From Bacillota bacterium (GTDB lineage: Bacteria; Bacillota; TC1): 64,000 nt of DNA. Position 1 is the stretch's first letter. Every line of letters begins with the position of its first letter. Positions 36,675 to 45,878 of the stretch are shown piece by piece. The notes beneath the pieces were generated by a model. The model did no database searches, was not told the origin of the DNA, and was given only the letters and a program-made list of their open reading frames with translations. A program made the position numbers and the translations under genes. The stretch lies in NCBI GenBank assembly GCA_028683955.1, contig JAQUGR010000007.1, forward strand, positions 1-64,000. The letters are read 5' to 3'.

Positions 36675-36726
36675 ATAAGTAATGAAAGCAATTAAAGGAA
36701 TAAAAACAAAATGAAGGGAAAGCAAA

Positions 36727-37059
36727 ATGAGAAAATTAACCATCAACAGAAAAAAATCCTTTGTAGCAAGCTTAGTAAGAATATTTACCTATATTGAAAC
36801 AAAGGAAATAAAAAGTACAGAGAACATATTAGAAATCAATAACATTAAATATAAGAAAGTAGGAACAATCTCAAACGGTAAATCGTCAACCATCGACATA
36901 CCTAAAGAAAGTACCAATATTATGATTGCTTACTCCAATAATTTTCCTAAATTTTACAATGTTCGTCATACTTTTTCAGAAGGCAATGAAAATGTGGTGA
37001 TTAATACAAGACAGAAATTCTCACCATTTAAAGGAAATCCTTTTATAATTGAATCCTAA
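36727..37059 (+). CDS. Small beta-rich protein, unknown
   Basis: A 110-residue basic protein with no signal peptide or membrane segment. The middle (NNIKYKKVGTISNGKSSTID) suggests beta strands. AAGGGAAAG precedes the ATG. No family recognised; it belongs to the row of small genes between the defence genes and the amidase. Confidence 0.45.
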   Translation: MRKLTINRKKSFVASLVRIFTYIETKEIKSTENILEINNIKYKKVGTISNGKSSTIDIPKESTNIMIAYSNNFPKFYNVRHTFSEGNENVVINTRQKFSPFKGNPFIIES

Positions 37060-37140
37060 TCAAATGTTAAGATATCAAACAAATTTTCATAAATAAAAGT
37101 CTTAGAAAGCTAACCTATCTGAAGTAAGGGTGTGAAATAA

Positions 37141-38022
37141 TTGAAAGAAACACAGAATATTTTGGCTAAAAAAATTGATCTTTTAACTGGACTAGCCTTC
37201 TATAAATTAGAATATATTGGGACTGAAAACATTCCTGATTTAGCGGCTTCAGCTTTAGAACAAGGTTATGATTGCCCATCTTTAAGAGTATTATCTGGCT
37301 TAAGATCAAGTTTGGACAATTTCTGGGAAATAAATAATTATCTCAAGAAAGCACTAATTGAATTAGGCATTACTGAACTTAGCTCAAGTACTGCTTGTCT
37401 AATATTAATTAGATATTATTTACAACAAATAATTGATAAAGAGATTAGCCCATTAGATGGATTGAAAAAGGTGATTAAGAATATATACTATAGTTCAGAA
37501 TTTCAAAGTAATAATTTAGAAGTTATAAATAAAGAATATAAGCATAATTTTTTAGGACTTGAAGTTTTATACAGTTTATTCTATCAGTACGATGATTATT
37601 TAATTGCATACACAGGAAATTATAAAAAAACCTTTAAGAAACATGAATCAAAATTAATCAACAGTATTATTGAGGAAGCAAAAAAGTATATAGAAAATTA
37701 TGAGACTATTAAATTGGAACTAATTGAGGATGAAAAGAATTTGGATATTGTAAATAGTATAAAAGGTTTAAGTTCAGCCAACTATAATCAGTTAGTAAAA
37801 AGTATCAATGACGTAATCATTAATTACAAAATAACACCAGTAATCTGCGAAAATACTAAAATTAAGGGTAGGTTTTGGGAATTAAATAAGAATATAGTGA
37901 AATATGTCTTAAACAGAGATCGGAAGTTAGTTCTTCGTATTGTAATAATTAAAAAAGATGATGTATATTTAGTTGAAGATATAGACATAGATAAAAATTT
38001 ATTAAATAATATAATTAAATAA
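37141..38022 (+). CDS. Unknown protein of the small-gene array
   Basis: A 293-residue cytoplasmic helical protein starting at TTG. Its N-terminus (DLAASALEQGYDCPSLRVLS) is a segment common in small uncharacterised Firmicutes proteins found beside immunity genes. The ribosome binding site is AAGGGTG. A terminator follows 85 nt downstream and closes the array. Confidence 0.5.
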   Translation: MKETQNILAKKIDLLTGLAFYKLEYIGTENIPDLAASALEQGYDCPSLRVLSGLRSSLDNFWEINNYLKKALIELGITELSSSTACLILIRYYLQQIIDKEISPLDGLKKVIKNIYYSSEFQSNNLEVINKEYKHNFLGLEVLYSLFYQYDDYLIAYTGNYKKTFKKHESKLINSIIEEAKKYIENYETIKLELIEDEKNLDIVNSIKGLSSANYNQLVKSINDVIINYKITPVICENTKIKGRFWELNKNIVKYVLNRDRKLVLRIVIIKKDDVYLVEDIDIDKNLLNNIIK

Positions 38023-38349
38023 TAAAAACTGATAGGAAAAAGAGAAAGTAAATTATAGAGTCAAAAACCAAAAGAAAACAACAAACTCAGTAATAATAAA
38101 ATCAAGCAGCCAATATTGGCTGTTTTTTTTCGCATAATATATTGTATTTTAAAAACTATTGATGTATATTTAAAGTGTAATAAATAAACACAATTCAATA
38201 TTAAATATAAATATATTAAACATAAATAATGATGAATTAATTTACATATTTAAAGTTAACCTATAAATTGTCATCTTATTAAGATAAATATAAAAACAAA
38301 TAACCAGTTGTATTGGAAGATAACAATTTTGAAAAAAAGGAGGATTAAA
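38023..38349. other. Gene-free stretch with terminator
   Basis: Contains the terminator of the small-gene array at 38107-38130 and the leader of the amidase gene. Nothing else is visible. Confidence 0.4.
38107..38130 (+). terminator. Intrinsic terminator
   Basis: Perfect palindrome CAGCCAATATTGGCTG followed by eight T residues. Confidence 0.85.
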
Positions 38350-39468
38350 ATGAAAAGACCAATCAAAATAACAACAATAACAGCAATAACCACCACTATA
38401 CTATGCCTTGGTATGATATTTGCAAATGGAATATTAGCTAATGATATAGTAGAAGAAAAACCCACTGACCTAAGCATCCAAAAAGAACAAATCCAAACAC
38501 TAATAAACGACCGAACATCAGTCATGATATCAGACAACAACCTCACACTAAAACAAAATAATATTTCAGACAAACTATATGAAACAGAAAATCAGACAAG
38601 AGCCTTAATAACAGAACTTAGAGAAAAACTAAAGAAAATGAACGAAACCTACAAAGACACAAGAACCCAGATAGACATACTAGAAAGCAAACTACTAGAA
38701 GATAAGAAACTATCTATAAAAATCAAAGAAACAACCTATCTGACAATAGCTCAAAATGGGATAGAAACAGGCTATACTGCAGAACATGAATTTATCTTCA
38801 ATAAAAATGAAAATGATGTTTGGATCCTATTAGAAGACCGTCAGCTAGAACCAACAGGAATACTACCACTGCAACAAGCCGAACAATTAGTATACAATTA
38901 TGAAAGTACTAACAATATTGAACTAGATTCAAAATTACAATTAAACGAATCTTTTATACCATCATCAAACATAGTTGATAAGAACTACAGTAACAGTTCA
39001 GGATATAATTATACTGCAATGGCAACATATCTAGAAAGATACTGGAGCAGCTATAATCCTGCCTATAGGAACTTTACTAATCAAGGTGGTGACTGTACCA
39101 ACTTTGTTAGTCAGGCATTAAAAGCAGGTGGCTGGTCATACAAACCCGGCTGGTATCAGAATGCTAACTACTGGTGGTATAATAGTACAAACCAAACCTA
39201 CTCCTGGACTTCTGTAAACCATTGGGCAACCTTTGCTAAAAATAGTGGAAGAACAAGTATGCTTGCCAGTGTCTGGTCCTGCAGGAAAGGTGATGTCGTA
39301 CAAGTTAAGCCATATGGTTCATCATCAAAGGTTCATACAATGATGGTTTCCTACTACAGCAATGGCATACCATATTTCACATATCATACATCAAACAGAT
39401 ACAGAAGAAGCCTAAACCAGGTGCTATTAGATTGGCCAATTGCAACATTTTATGCATACAGAACATAG
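38350..39468 (+). CDS. Secreted putative amidase (Amidase_6 domain)
   Basis: A 372-residue exported protein. A signal peptide (about residues 1-32, RPIKITTITAITTTILCLGM) is followed by a charged coiled-coil region with beta strands and a C-terminal Amidase_6 domain (about 220-372): GGDCTNFVSQALKAGGW with the probable catalytic Cys249, KVHTMMVS with His329, and YHTSNRYRRSL. Such NlpC/P60-like enzymes are thought to cut cell-wall peptides. AAAGGAGG selects ATG 38350. The first third is strongly A/C-rich. A lipoprotein gene follows after 7 nt. Confidence 0.88.
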   Translation: MKRPIKITTITAITTTILCLGMIFANGILANDIVEEKPTDLSIQKEQIQTLINDRTSVMISDNNLTLKQNNISDKLYETENQTRALITELREKLKKMNETYKDTRTQIDILESKLLEDKKLSIKIKETTYLTIAQNGIETGYTAEHEFIFNKNENDVWILLEDRQLEPTGILPLQQAEQLVYNYESTNNIELDSKLQLNESFIPSSNIVDKNYSNSSGYNYTAMATYLERYWSSYNPAYRNFTNQGGDCTNFVSQALKAGGWSYKPGWYQNANYWWYNSTNQTYSWTSVNHWATFAKNSGRTSMLASVWSCRKGDVVQVKPYGSSSKVHTMMVSYYSNGIPYFTYHTSNRYRRSLNQVLLDWPIATFYAYRT

Positions 39469-39475
39469 TAGAACA

Positions 39476-39871
39476 ATGTTGAAAATACTTATAATTGGAA
39501 TAGTGATATCTATGATTCTCATAACTACCACGGCTTGCAGTATAGGTAGAGAAAAGAGCAGTGTGGAGTTTAATAATATTAACTTGAAAGAAAAACTGAC
39601 AAGTATGGAGAAAGCCATTAACCAAAAAGATGAAGAACAATTAAATAAAATTACAAGAAATATATCTTCTACTCGCAAGCTTCTTGAAGATTTCCCTTCT
39701 GGCAAATTACTGATTAAAGAAATAAGCTCATATATGCTAACAGAAAATATTATCCATGTCCAAATCAAGATAGATGCTATGTATGATACTGAAATTTCTG
39801 AATATGTAATCCTCATAGAAAATAAGAGAGAAGGTTGGGAAATCTATCCATCAGGCTTTATAAACAAGTGA
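39476..39871 (+). CDS. Small lipoprotein
   Basis: A 131-residue lipoprotein: signal sequence LIIGIVISMILITTTAC with lipidated Cys21, then a charged helix and a C-terminal NTF2-like or beta-rich part (HVQIKIDAMYDTEISEYVIL). The ATG at 39476 lacks its own ribosome binding site and lies 7 nt after the amidase stop, so translational coupling is likely. Upstream in-frame starts at 39452 and 39440 are possible. It probably works with the amidase at the cell surface. Confidence 0.65.
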   Translation: MLKILIIGIVISMILITTTACSIGREKSSVEFNNINLKEKLTSMEKAINQKDEEQLNKITRNISSTRKLLEDFPSGKLLIKEISSYMLTENIIHVQIKIDAMYDTEISEYVILIENKREGWEIYPSGFINK

Positions 39872-39963
39872 GTCATATCTAACATCAATTATTAAGATTG
39901 GAATACTTGCAGAATTAAAAACAACATTTATAGAAATAAATAAGCAGATTTAATGCAAATTAA

Positions 39964-40005
39964 AAGGACTGATTCCAGTAAAATACCGGATTCAGTCCTT
40001 AATTT
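39964..40005. terminator. Intrinsic terminator
   Basis: AAGGACTGA / TCAGTCCTT with an inner CCAGT/ACCGG region and a T-rich tail. It serves the amidase-lipoprotein pair and closely resembles 57716-57760. Confidence 0.75.
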
Positions 40006-40097
40006 AGGGTTGGTTTCACTTTCACCCTCATCTATTTGTTTGATTATTAAAATATATTAATATATTAAGATTTTATAGTTAATATAGTGTGATTCTC

Positions 40098-40520
40098 CTA
40101 TGGAACAACAAGAACAGCGACTTTAGAATCCCTAACAACCTTATTAGCCACAGAACCAAAAATCCTAGAAAATCCCTTTTGGCTAGATTTAGTCATTACA
40201 ATTAAATCAATAGAACCTTCAATAGCCTCATTAATAATCGTATCAGCAATTGATCCAGGAAGGATAGTTTTCTTCACCTTATAACCATCTAATTTTTCAG
40301 CAGCATTAGCTAATATCTTTTCCCCTATATTATAAGAAGCATCAACTTCATTTTCCGGGAATGTAGATAACACAGCCATACTATTAGTATAAATTACCTG
40401 AGCTACATAAATTAAAGTAACATCAGTACTCTCCTTTTTGAAATATTTTTTTAACCAAACAAGAGACTCCATACTTTTCTCTGTACCATCCAAAGGAACC
40501 AAAACTTTTAAATTAGACAT
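40098..40520 (-). CDS. Universal stress protein (UspA family)
   Basis: A 140-residue UspA-fold protein: N-terminal LKVLVPLDGTEKSMESL and the ATP-binding signature near the C-terminus (GFSRIFGSVANKVV then VLVVP). ATP-binding members have G-x2-G-x9-G(S/T); here only part of it is present, so binding is uncertain. ATG 40520 is preferred over an upstream GTG at 40532 that sits one base from the ribosome binding site. The 3' end is G/T-rich on the coding strand. Confidence 0.85.
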   Translation of the reverse strand: MSNLKVLVPLDGTEKSMESLVWLKKYFKKESTDVTLIYVAQVIYTNSMAVLSTFPENEVDASYNIGEKILANAAEKLDGYKVKKTILPGSIADTIINEAIEGSIDLIVMTKSSQKGFSRIFGSVANKVVRDSKVAVLVVP

Positions 40521-40736
40521 TGTAGATAACACATCCTTTCATTAGACAACATAGTAATTTTAAATTACACCTAGATTATACCATAATACAACAAGCATAT
40601 AAATAAACTACTATCCAGCAATAAATCACCCTTAATAATAATGGTTTAAAAACATTTAATATAGTATCATTATAAATAGGTAATAATTAAAAAAGTCAGA
40701 AAACAAAAATAAAGTTACTTAATATTAAAGGAGCAC

Positions 40737-42863
40737 ATGAAATACATAAAACAACTAAAAAAAGACCATAATATAATATTAAATAAACAACAACAACAAG
40801 CAGTCATGACTATTGATGGAGCTACCTTGTTACTTGCAGTACCAGGAAGTGGAAAAACCACAGTCATAATTGCAAGAATAGAAAACATGATAAAGAATTT
40901 TAATATAAGACCTGAGGAGATATTAACCCTAACCTTCAGTGTCGCAGCAGCCAAAGACATGCAAAACAGATACGTAGATATATTTGGTAACGAGTTTGAG
41001 GGCAGATTGCAATTTAAAACCATCCATAGCTTCTGCTATAGTGTAATAAAAGACTACGAGCAGTTGGAAAATAGAAAAGCCTTCAAGGTCTTGGAAAACA
41101 ATGGGTTAATTATAAAAAATATTTATCTGGAGTTGACCCAAGAATACATAGGAGAAGACATCATCAAAGAAATAGCCCAAAAAATAGGCTACTGTAAAAA
41201 CATGATGCTTGGGAAAGAAGAAATAGAGAAGATTACCTTACCAGACTGTGACTTTAACGAGATATTTAAGGGATATGAGGAGTACAAAAGAGCTAATCAA
41301 CTAATGGACTATGATGACATGCTTAACTACGCCCACATTATATTAAATAAATACAAAGATATAAGAAACAAATACCATAACCAATACAAATACATCAATG
41401 TAGACGAAGCACAAGACACCTCATACATACAACACAAAATCATAGAACTACTGGCCCAAAAAAACGGGAACATTTTTATGGTAGGAGACGAAGACCAAAG
41501 CATCTATGGCTTTAGAGCAGCCTTTCCTAAAGCACTACTAAACTTTAAAGAAACATATAATAATGCAAAAGTTTTACTAATGGAAGAAAACTACCGTTCA
41601 ACTAAAAAAATAGTAGAAGCCTCCAACCGTTTCATTAAACACAACACAGACAGATATGAAAAAAACATGTTTTGCGAAAATGAAGAAGGAATAGAAATAA
41701 AACAAACCCACCTTAAAGACCTAAATCAACAGTACAAGTATCTTGCTGATTTGATAGGTAGTAGTAACAGTAGTAGTAATAGTAAGGGTAGTGGTAGTGT
41801 TGGTGTTAAAAGTATTGCCATCCTATATAGAAACAACGACTCAGCAGTACCTATAGTAGACATCCTAGAACATGAAAACATACCCTTTTCTATCAGAGAA
41901 AACTATCCTACATTCTTTAGCCATTTTGTAACAAATGATATCCTATACTTTATGCGCCTGGCGAATGATAGTAGTGATATTGAAGCATTTGAGAAAATAT
42001 ACTATAAGCTCAGTTGTAATATTACCAAAATAATGTTGGAGTTTGTTAGGATGAATATGAAAGATAATGTCTTTGATACTCTATTAAAGTTTCCTAACAT
42101 GAGAGGAAAGACCTTTGAGAAAATAGAAAAGATCAAATATGACTTTGAGAATTTAAGATATATAAAACCACTTCAAGGGATAGAGTATATAGAGGACGTA
42201 ATGGGCTATTCTAAGAACTTAAATAACTTAGCCAAAAAAGGCTATGCTAAGGAAAACTTAGTTCAGAAGTTAAACACCTTAAAGAGTATTGCTTCTAATA
42301 GGGATAGTTTTGAGGATTTTTCTTCAAGACTTATTCAACTAAAGGAGATTATCCAAAACTCTGGGCTTAAGAGAAATAGTGTAACTTTAAGCACTGTTCA
42401 CTCAAGTAAGGGCTTAGAGTTTGACAAGGTTATTTTAATTGATTTAATTGATGATCAATTCCCTACTAAAGAAAGTATTAAACAAAAAGAGGGACTAAAA
42501 AACAAGGCTCTTTTTGAAGAGGAAACCAGGCTGTTTTATGTAGGTATTACTAGAGCTAGAAGTGAGCTTGAGATAATATCCTCTAGTAGATTAAATAATC
42601 ATCCTATTAAAACTTCTCGTTTTGTCAGGTTTTTATTTCCTAAACCAGAGGTTGAGATAACTAAGGGCAATCTTCCATTGTCTGAATCGGAGTTGGAAGA
42701 TTTTATTGTGGGCAAGAAGATTATTCATAAGACTTTTGGTGAGGGTTTAATTGTAAGTGCTGAGGGTGAATTAGTTGATGTTGAGTTCTTATATCATGGT
42801 ACGAAAAAGTTGTCTTTGGCTTTGTGCTTAGGGTATGGAATTATTAGTAAGGTTGAAGATTAG
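40737..42863 (+). CDS. UvrD/Rep-type superfamily 1 DNA helicase
   Basis: A 708-residue SF1A helicase. All motifs are visible: Q motif LNKQQQQAV, Walker A GSGKTT (37-42), VDEAQDTS, GDEDQSIYGFRAA, EENYRST, LSTVHSSKGLEFD and VGITRARSEL. The C-terminal RVFGEGxV-like segment (HKTFGEGLIVSAEGELVDVE) is the Tudor-like tail of PcrA/UvrD. AAAGGAG precedes the ATG. A serine-rich insert coded by AGT repeats lies near residues 341-356. Codons run from 28 of 40 A/C-ending at the start to 11 of 45 at the end. Unwinding in repair or in mobile-element biology is likely. Confidence 0.92.
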   Translation: MKYIKQLKKDHNIILNKQQQQAVMTIDGATLLLAVPGSGKTTVIIARIENMIKNFNIRPEEILTLTFSVAAAKDMQNRYVDIFGNEFEGRLQFKTIHSFCYSVIKDYEQLENRKAFKVLENNGLIIKNIYLELTQEYIGEDIIKEIAQKIGYCKNMMLGKEEIEKITLPDCDFNEIFKGYEEYKRANQLMDYDDMLNYAHIILNKYKDIRNKYHNQYKYINVDEAQDTSYIQHKIIELLAQKNGNIFMVGDEDQSIYGFRAAFPKALLNFKETYNNAKVLLMEENYRSTKKIVEASNRFIKHNTDRYEKNMFCENEEGIEIKQTHLKDLNQQYKYLADLIGSSNSSSNSKGSGSVGVKSIAILYRNNDSAVPIVDILEHENIPFSIRENYPTFFSHFVTNDILYFMRLANDSSDIEAFEKIYYKLSCNITKIMLEFVRMNMKDNVFDTLLKFPNMRGKTFEKIEKIKYDFENLRYIKPLQGIEYIEDVMGYSKNLNNLAKKGYAKENLVQKLNTLKSIASNRDSFEDFSSRLIQLKEIIQNSGLKRNSVTLSTVHSSKGLEFDKVILIDLIDDQFPTKESIKQKEGLKNKALFEEETRLFYVGITRARSELEIISSSRLNNHPIKTSRFVRFLFPKPEVEITKGNLPLSESELEDFIVGKKIIHKTFGEGLIVSAEGELVDVEFLYHGTKKLSLALCLGYGIISKVED

Positions 42864-42941
42864 CAGATTGATAAATAGTATTTTTAATACATAAAAAATG
42901 TATAAATTAGGTACTAAATAGATTAATTAGGCAGATAATCC

Positions 42942-42970
42942 TTGTTATATACATAATATAGTGGTAATAT
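42942..42970 (+). promoter_or_regulatory. Sigma-A-type promoter
   Basis: TTGTTA at 42942-42947, a 17-nt spacer and TAATAT at 42965-42970, 42 nt before the Fic gene. Confidence 0.5.
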
Positions 42971-43012
42971 TAGGCATAAGAAGAACCATATTATGTAGAA
43001 AGGATTAACATA

Positions 43013-44074
43013 ATGAAAACATTCGATTATTCTATAATTCCAAATGAACTATTAGATTACGATATTATTAAACTAATAACGAAAATCCATGAATATAAAG
43101 GGAAACAGGAACTATACATAAAAGCCAAACCACAAATATTAGAATCCTTACTTGAGGTAGCAAGAATACAAAGCACAGGAGCCTCTAATAGAATAGAAGG
43201 AATACACACCTCAGAAAAAAGACTTAAGGAACTGATGCTATTAAAAACACAACCCAAAAATAGATCAGAAGAAGAAATCACAGGTTATAGGGAAGTATTA
43301 AGACTTATTCATGAAAGCTATGAACATATAGTTCCCACAAGTGGTGTTATATTACAGCTATATCGTGATCTTTACCAATTCTCCCCAGTTTCAAATGCAG
43401 GAAAATATAAGAATGCTGATAATATAATTACCGAAGTCAATGTACAGGGGAATACTTATATTAGATTCCAGCCATTATCAGCATATGAAACTCCAAGTGC
43501 AATGGAAAGTCTAACAGAAACCTTCAATGAAACGATAAAAGATGAAAGAAATGACCCTCTACTTCTTATACCAATGTTTATCTTGGACTTTCTTTGTATT
43601 CATCCCTTCAATGATGGTAATGGTAGAATGAGTAGACTGCTTACTCTTTTAAACCTATATCGCGCAGGCTATATTGTAGGAAAGTATATAAGTATAGAAA
43701 TGATTATAGAAAAGACCAAGGAAACTTACTATGAAGTTTTAAAAGAAAGCTCACAGAATTGGATAGAGGGAAATAATAAATATAAGCCTTTTGTAAAATA
43801 TTATCTTGAAGTTATATTAAGTGCTTACAAGGAATTCTCTCTAAGAGTAGAGCTGGTACAAGAAGAAGGTATGAATAAACAGATAAGGATAAGACAATTG
43901 TTTAATCAAAGTCTTGGAACATTAAACAAGAAAACAATTCAGGAAAAGTATCCGGATATTAGTATCCCTACTATTGAGTTAGCACTGTCTAATCTTCTAA
44001 AAGAAGGATATATAGAAAAAATAGGCAGAGGTAGAGCAACAGCCTATATAAAAAATACAATAAATAAAAACTAA
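43013..44074 (+). CDS. Fic-family AMP-transferase with C-terminal winged helix
   Basis: A 353-residue Fic protein. The catalytic motif HPFNDGNGR starts at His197. A class II inhibitory motif SNRIEG (58-63) sits in the N-terminal domain, so activity is probably self-inhibited by Glu62. The C-terminal 80 residues form a winged helix (SIPTIELALSNLLKEGYIEKIG). Fic enzymes of this architecture usually modify protein hydroxyls with AMP. AAAGGA precedes the ATG. A terminator follows, so it is monocistronic. Confidence 0.92.
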   Translation: MKTFDYSIIPNELLDYDIIKLITKIHEYKGKQELYIKAKPQILESLLEVARIQSTGASNRIEGIHTSEKRLKELMLLKTQPKNRSEEEITGYREVLRLIHESYEHIVPTSGVILQLYRDLYQFSPVSNAGKYKNADNIITEVNVQGNTYIRFQPLSAYETPSAMESLTETFNETIKDERNDPLLLIPMFILDFLCIHPFNDGNGRMSRLLTLLNLYRAGYIVGKYISIEMIIEKTKETYYEVLKESSQNWIEGNNKYKPFVKYYLEVILSAYKEFSLRVELVQEEGMNKQIRIRQLFNQSLGTLNKKTIQEKYPDISIPTIELALSNLLKEGYIEKIGRGRATAYIKNTINKN

Positions 44075-44090
44075 CAGAAGTATGAAATTA

Positions 44091-44117
44091 AGCATCTCAA
44101 TTGAGGTGCTTTTTTTA
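44091..44117 (+). terminator. Intrinsic terminator
   Basis: AGCATCTC / GAGGTGCT with an AATT loop and seven T residues. The same hairpin family occurs at 1247 and 8953. Confidence 0.85.
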
Positions 44118-44320
44118 GCTTAAATATATTACGATATAACGTAAATAGTTTAGATGATTTCATGAAAAATCGGTTATATCAGGAAAACTTCGCATTTAAT
44201 TATAAATAGACCATTTAGAAAGCTTATTTTAAACAGTAATATTGAATATATCAGTAATATGTGGTATTATTGCACTAAATAGTCCGCTAATTTATAAGAA
44301 AGCGGATGATGAGGTGTATT

Positions 44321-44920
44321 ATGATTAAATATAATTTACTTAAGGAAGCTTTTGAGAAGTCAGGGAGTATTTTAAAAACAAGTGATTTGAAAAATATCGG
44401 TATAAATAGCCGTCAAATCAAGAAACTTGTCGAAGATAATATTATAAGAAGAATCAAACAAGGCTATTATGAACTAAATGAATTCGTATATCCTGAAGAG
44501 GTTTTGCTTGCTAAATTATTTCCTAATGCTGTAATATACCTAGAAAGTGCTTTGAATTATTATGGTTATACTGACAGAATTCCTAAAGAATGGCAAATTG
44601 CAGTAGATAAGGATAGTGGCAAAACAAAATATAAAAATCTAGAATATCCCAAAATAAAACCTTTTTACATTGAAAAAGAATACTTAGCAATAGGGGTTGA
44701 TGTAATTGATATGGAGGGGGTAAAAATTAAAATATTCAATAGGGATCGTACAATATGTGATATCCTTCGATATAAAAATAAAATTCAGAGTGAAGTATTC
44801 AACAAGGCCATCCAAAATTATTTAAAAGACCCAAAGAAAAATATTTCTAAATTATTTAATTATTCAAAGAAATTAAAAGTCTTGAGTAAAGTCGAGACCT
44901 ATATAGGAGTGTGGTTATAA
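44321..44920 (+). CDS. abiEi: Type IV antitoxin AbiEi
   Basis: A 199-residue antitoxin: an N-terminal winged helix (SILKTSDLKNIGINSRQIKKL, then RIKQGYYEL) and a C-terminal domain with YLESALNYYGYT and NRDRTICDILR. AbiEi represses its own promoter and counteracts the toxin without binding it. GATGAGG favours ATG 44321 over an in-frame start at 44306. Its TAA overlaps the toxin ATG. Confidence 0.9.
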   Translation: MIKYNLLKEAFEKSGSILKTSDLKNIGINSRQIKKLVEDNIIRRIKQGYYELNEFVYPEEVLLAKLFPNAVIYLESALNYYGYTDRIPKEWQIAVDKDSGKTKYKNLEYPKIKPFYIEKEYLAIGVDVIDMEGVKIKIFNRDRTICDILRYKNKIQSEVFNKAIQNYLKDPKKNISKLFNYSKKLKVLSKVETYIGVWL

Positions 44921-45816
44921 TGGCAGATAAAGCAGCATCTCTTCTTGCCAAATTAAAAAATCTATCAAGACAAAAAGCAATCCCCTTCCAACAGACTTTG
45001 AACCTTTACTGCCAGGAGGAATTTATAAGGAGATTATCTAAAAGTAGATTTAAAGATAATCTTATCTTAAAAGGTGGCTTCCTACTTTATTCATTTAGTG
45101 GCTTTGAGACTAGACCCACGGTCGATGCAGATTATCTACTTCGCCACCATGATAATGATGAAAAATCCATAAAAATAATGATTAGTGAAATATTTGATAT
45201 TGTAACAGCAAATGAATTTATAAAATTTGAAATAAGATCATTTGAAAAAATTAATGAAATAAAAGAATACAATGGTATCAGAATTAATATTATGGGTATT
45301 ATAGGAAATACTAAAACTCCCTTTAGTATAGATTTAGGTGTAGGAGATGTGGTTGTTCCAATGCCAATTGAAAGAAGTATTTCTGTTATGCTTGAAGGAA
45401 TTGAAATACCCAGAATTTTAACATATTCACTTGAATCGACTATTGCAGAAAAATTCGATGCAATAGTAGCACTTGGGCCATTAACTAGTAGAATGAAAGA
45501 TTTCTATGATATTTATTATCTTGCACTAACTTTTAGCTTTGATGGAAATGAATTGAAAAATGCAATTCTGAGTACATTTAATACAAGAAAAAGAGAACTA
45601 ACAAATGAATCATTAGAGTTGGTTAAAGGTTTAAGTGAAAACGAGAAGATATTAGCACATTGGGATAAGTTTTGTTTAAGTATCTTGCAAGATAAATTAG
45701 ATTTTTCATTAGTAGTAAACATAATTATTGGATTCTTGGATCATCCTGTAAAAGCGATTATACAAGGACGTGAGTTTAATAAATCCTGGATAAATGACAG
45801 AAGAATATATGAATAA
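44920..45816 (+). CDS. abiEii: Type IV toxin AbiEii, nucleotidyltransferase
   Basis: A 298-residue DUF1814 nucleotidyltransferase. LKGGFLLYSF and RPTVDADYLLR give the GG and DxD motifs of the polymerase-beta fold; FSIDLGVGD and EKFDAIV-LG supply later conserved residues. AbiEii toxins modify tRNA or act as GTP-dependent nucleotidyltransferases and cause abortive infection. AGGAG lies 11 nt before the ATG, within the antitoxin gene. Confidence 0.9.
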   Translation: MADKAASLLAKLKNLSRQKAIPFQQTLNLYCQEEFIRRLSKSRFKDNLILKGGFLLYSFSGFETRPTVDADYLLRHHDNDEKSIKIMISEIFDIVTANEFIKFEIRSFEKINEIKEYNGIRINIMGIIGNTKTPFSIDLGVGDVVVPMPIERSISVMLEGIEIPRILTYSLESTIAEKFDAIVALGPLTSRMKDFYDIYYLALTFSFDGNELKNAILSTFNTRKRELTNESLELVKGLSENEKILAHWDKFCLSILQDKLDFSLVVNIIIGFLDHPVKAIIQGREFNKSWINDRRIYE

Positions 45817-45830
45817 AGAAATCAGACTTT

Positions 45831-45856
45831 TGAAGTGCACCCCAAATGTTGGACTA
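45831..45856 (+). mobile_element. Solo IS3-family terminus (relic)
   Basis: TGAAGTGCACCCCAAATGTT and the next few bases closely match the IS end at 123-97 (TGAACTGCACCCCAAAAGTT on the minus strand). No transposase or second end is nearby. It sits between the AbiEii stop and the convergent MFS gene and marks a lost element. Confidence 0.65.
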
Positions 45857-45878
45857 AACAACAAAATTAAAATTATTC

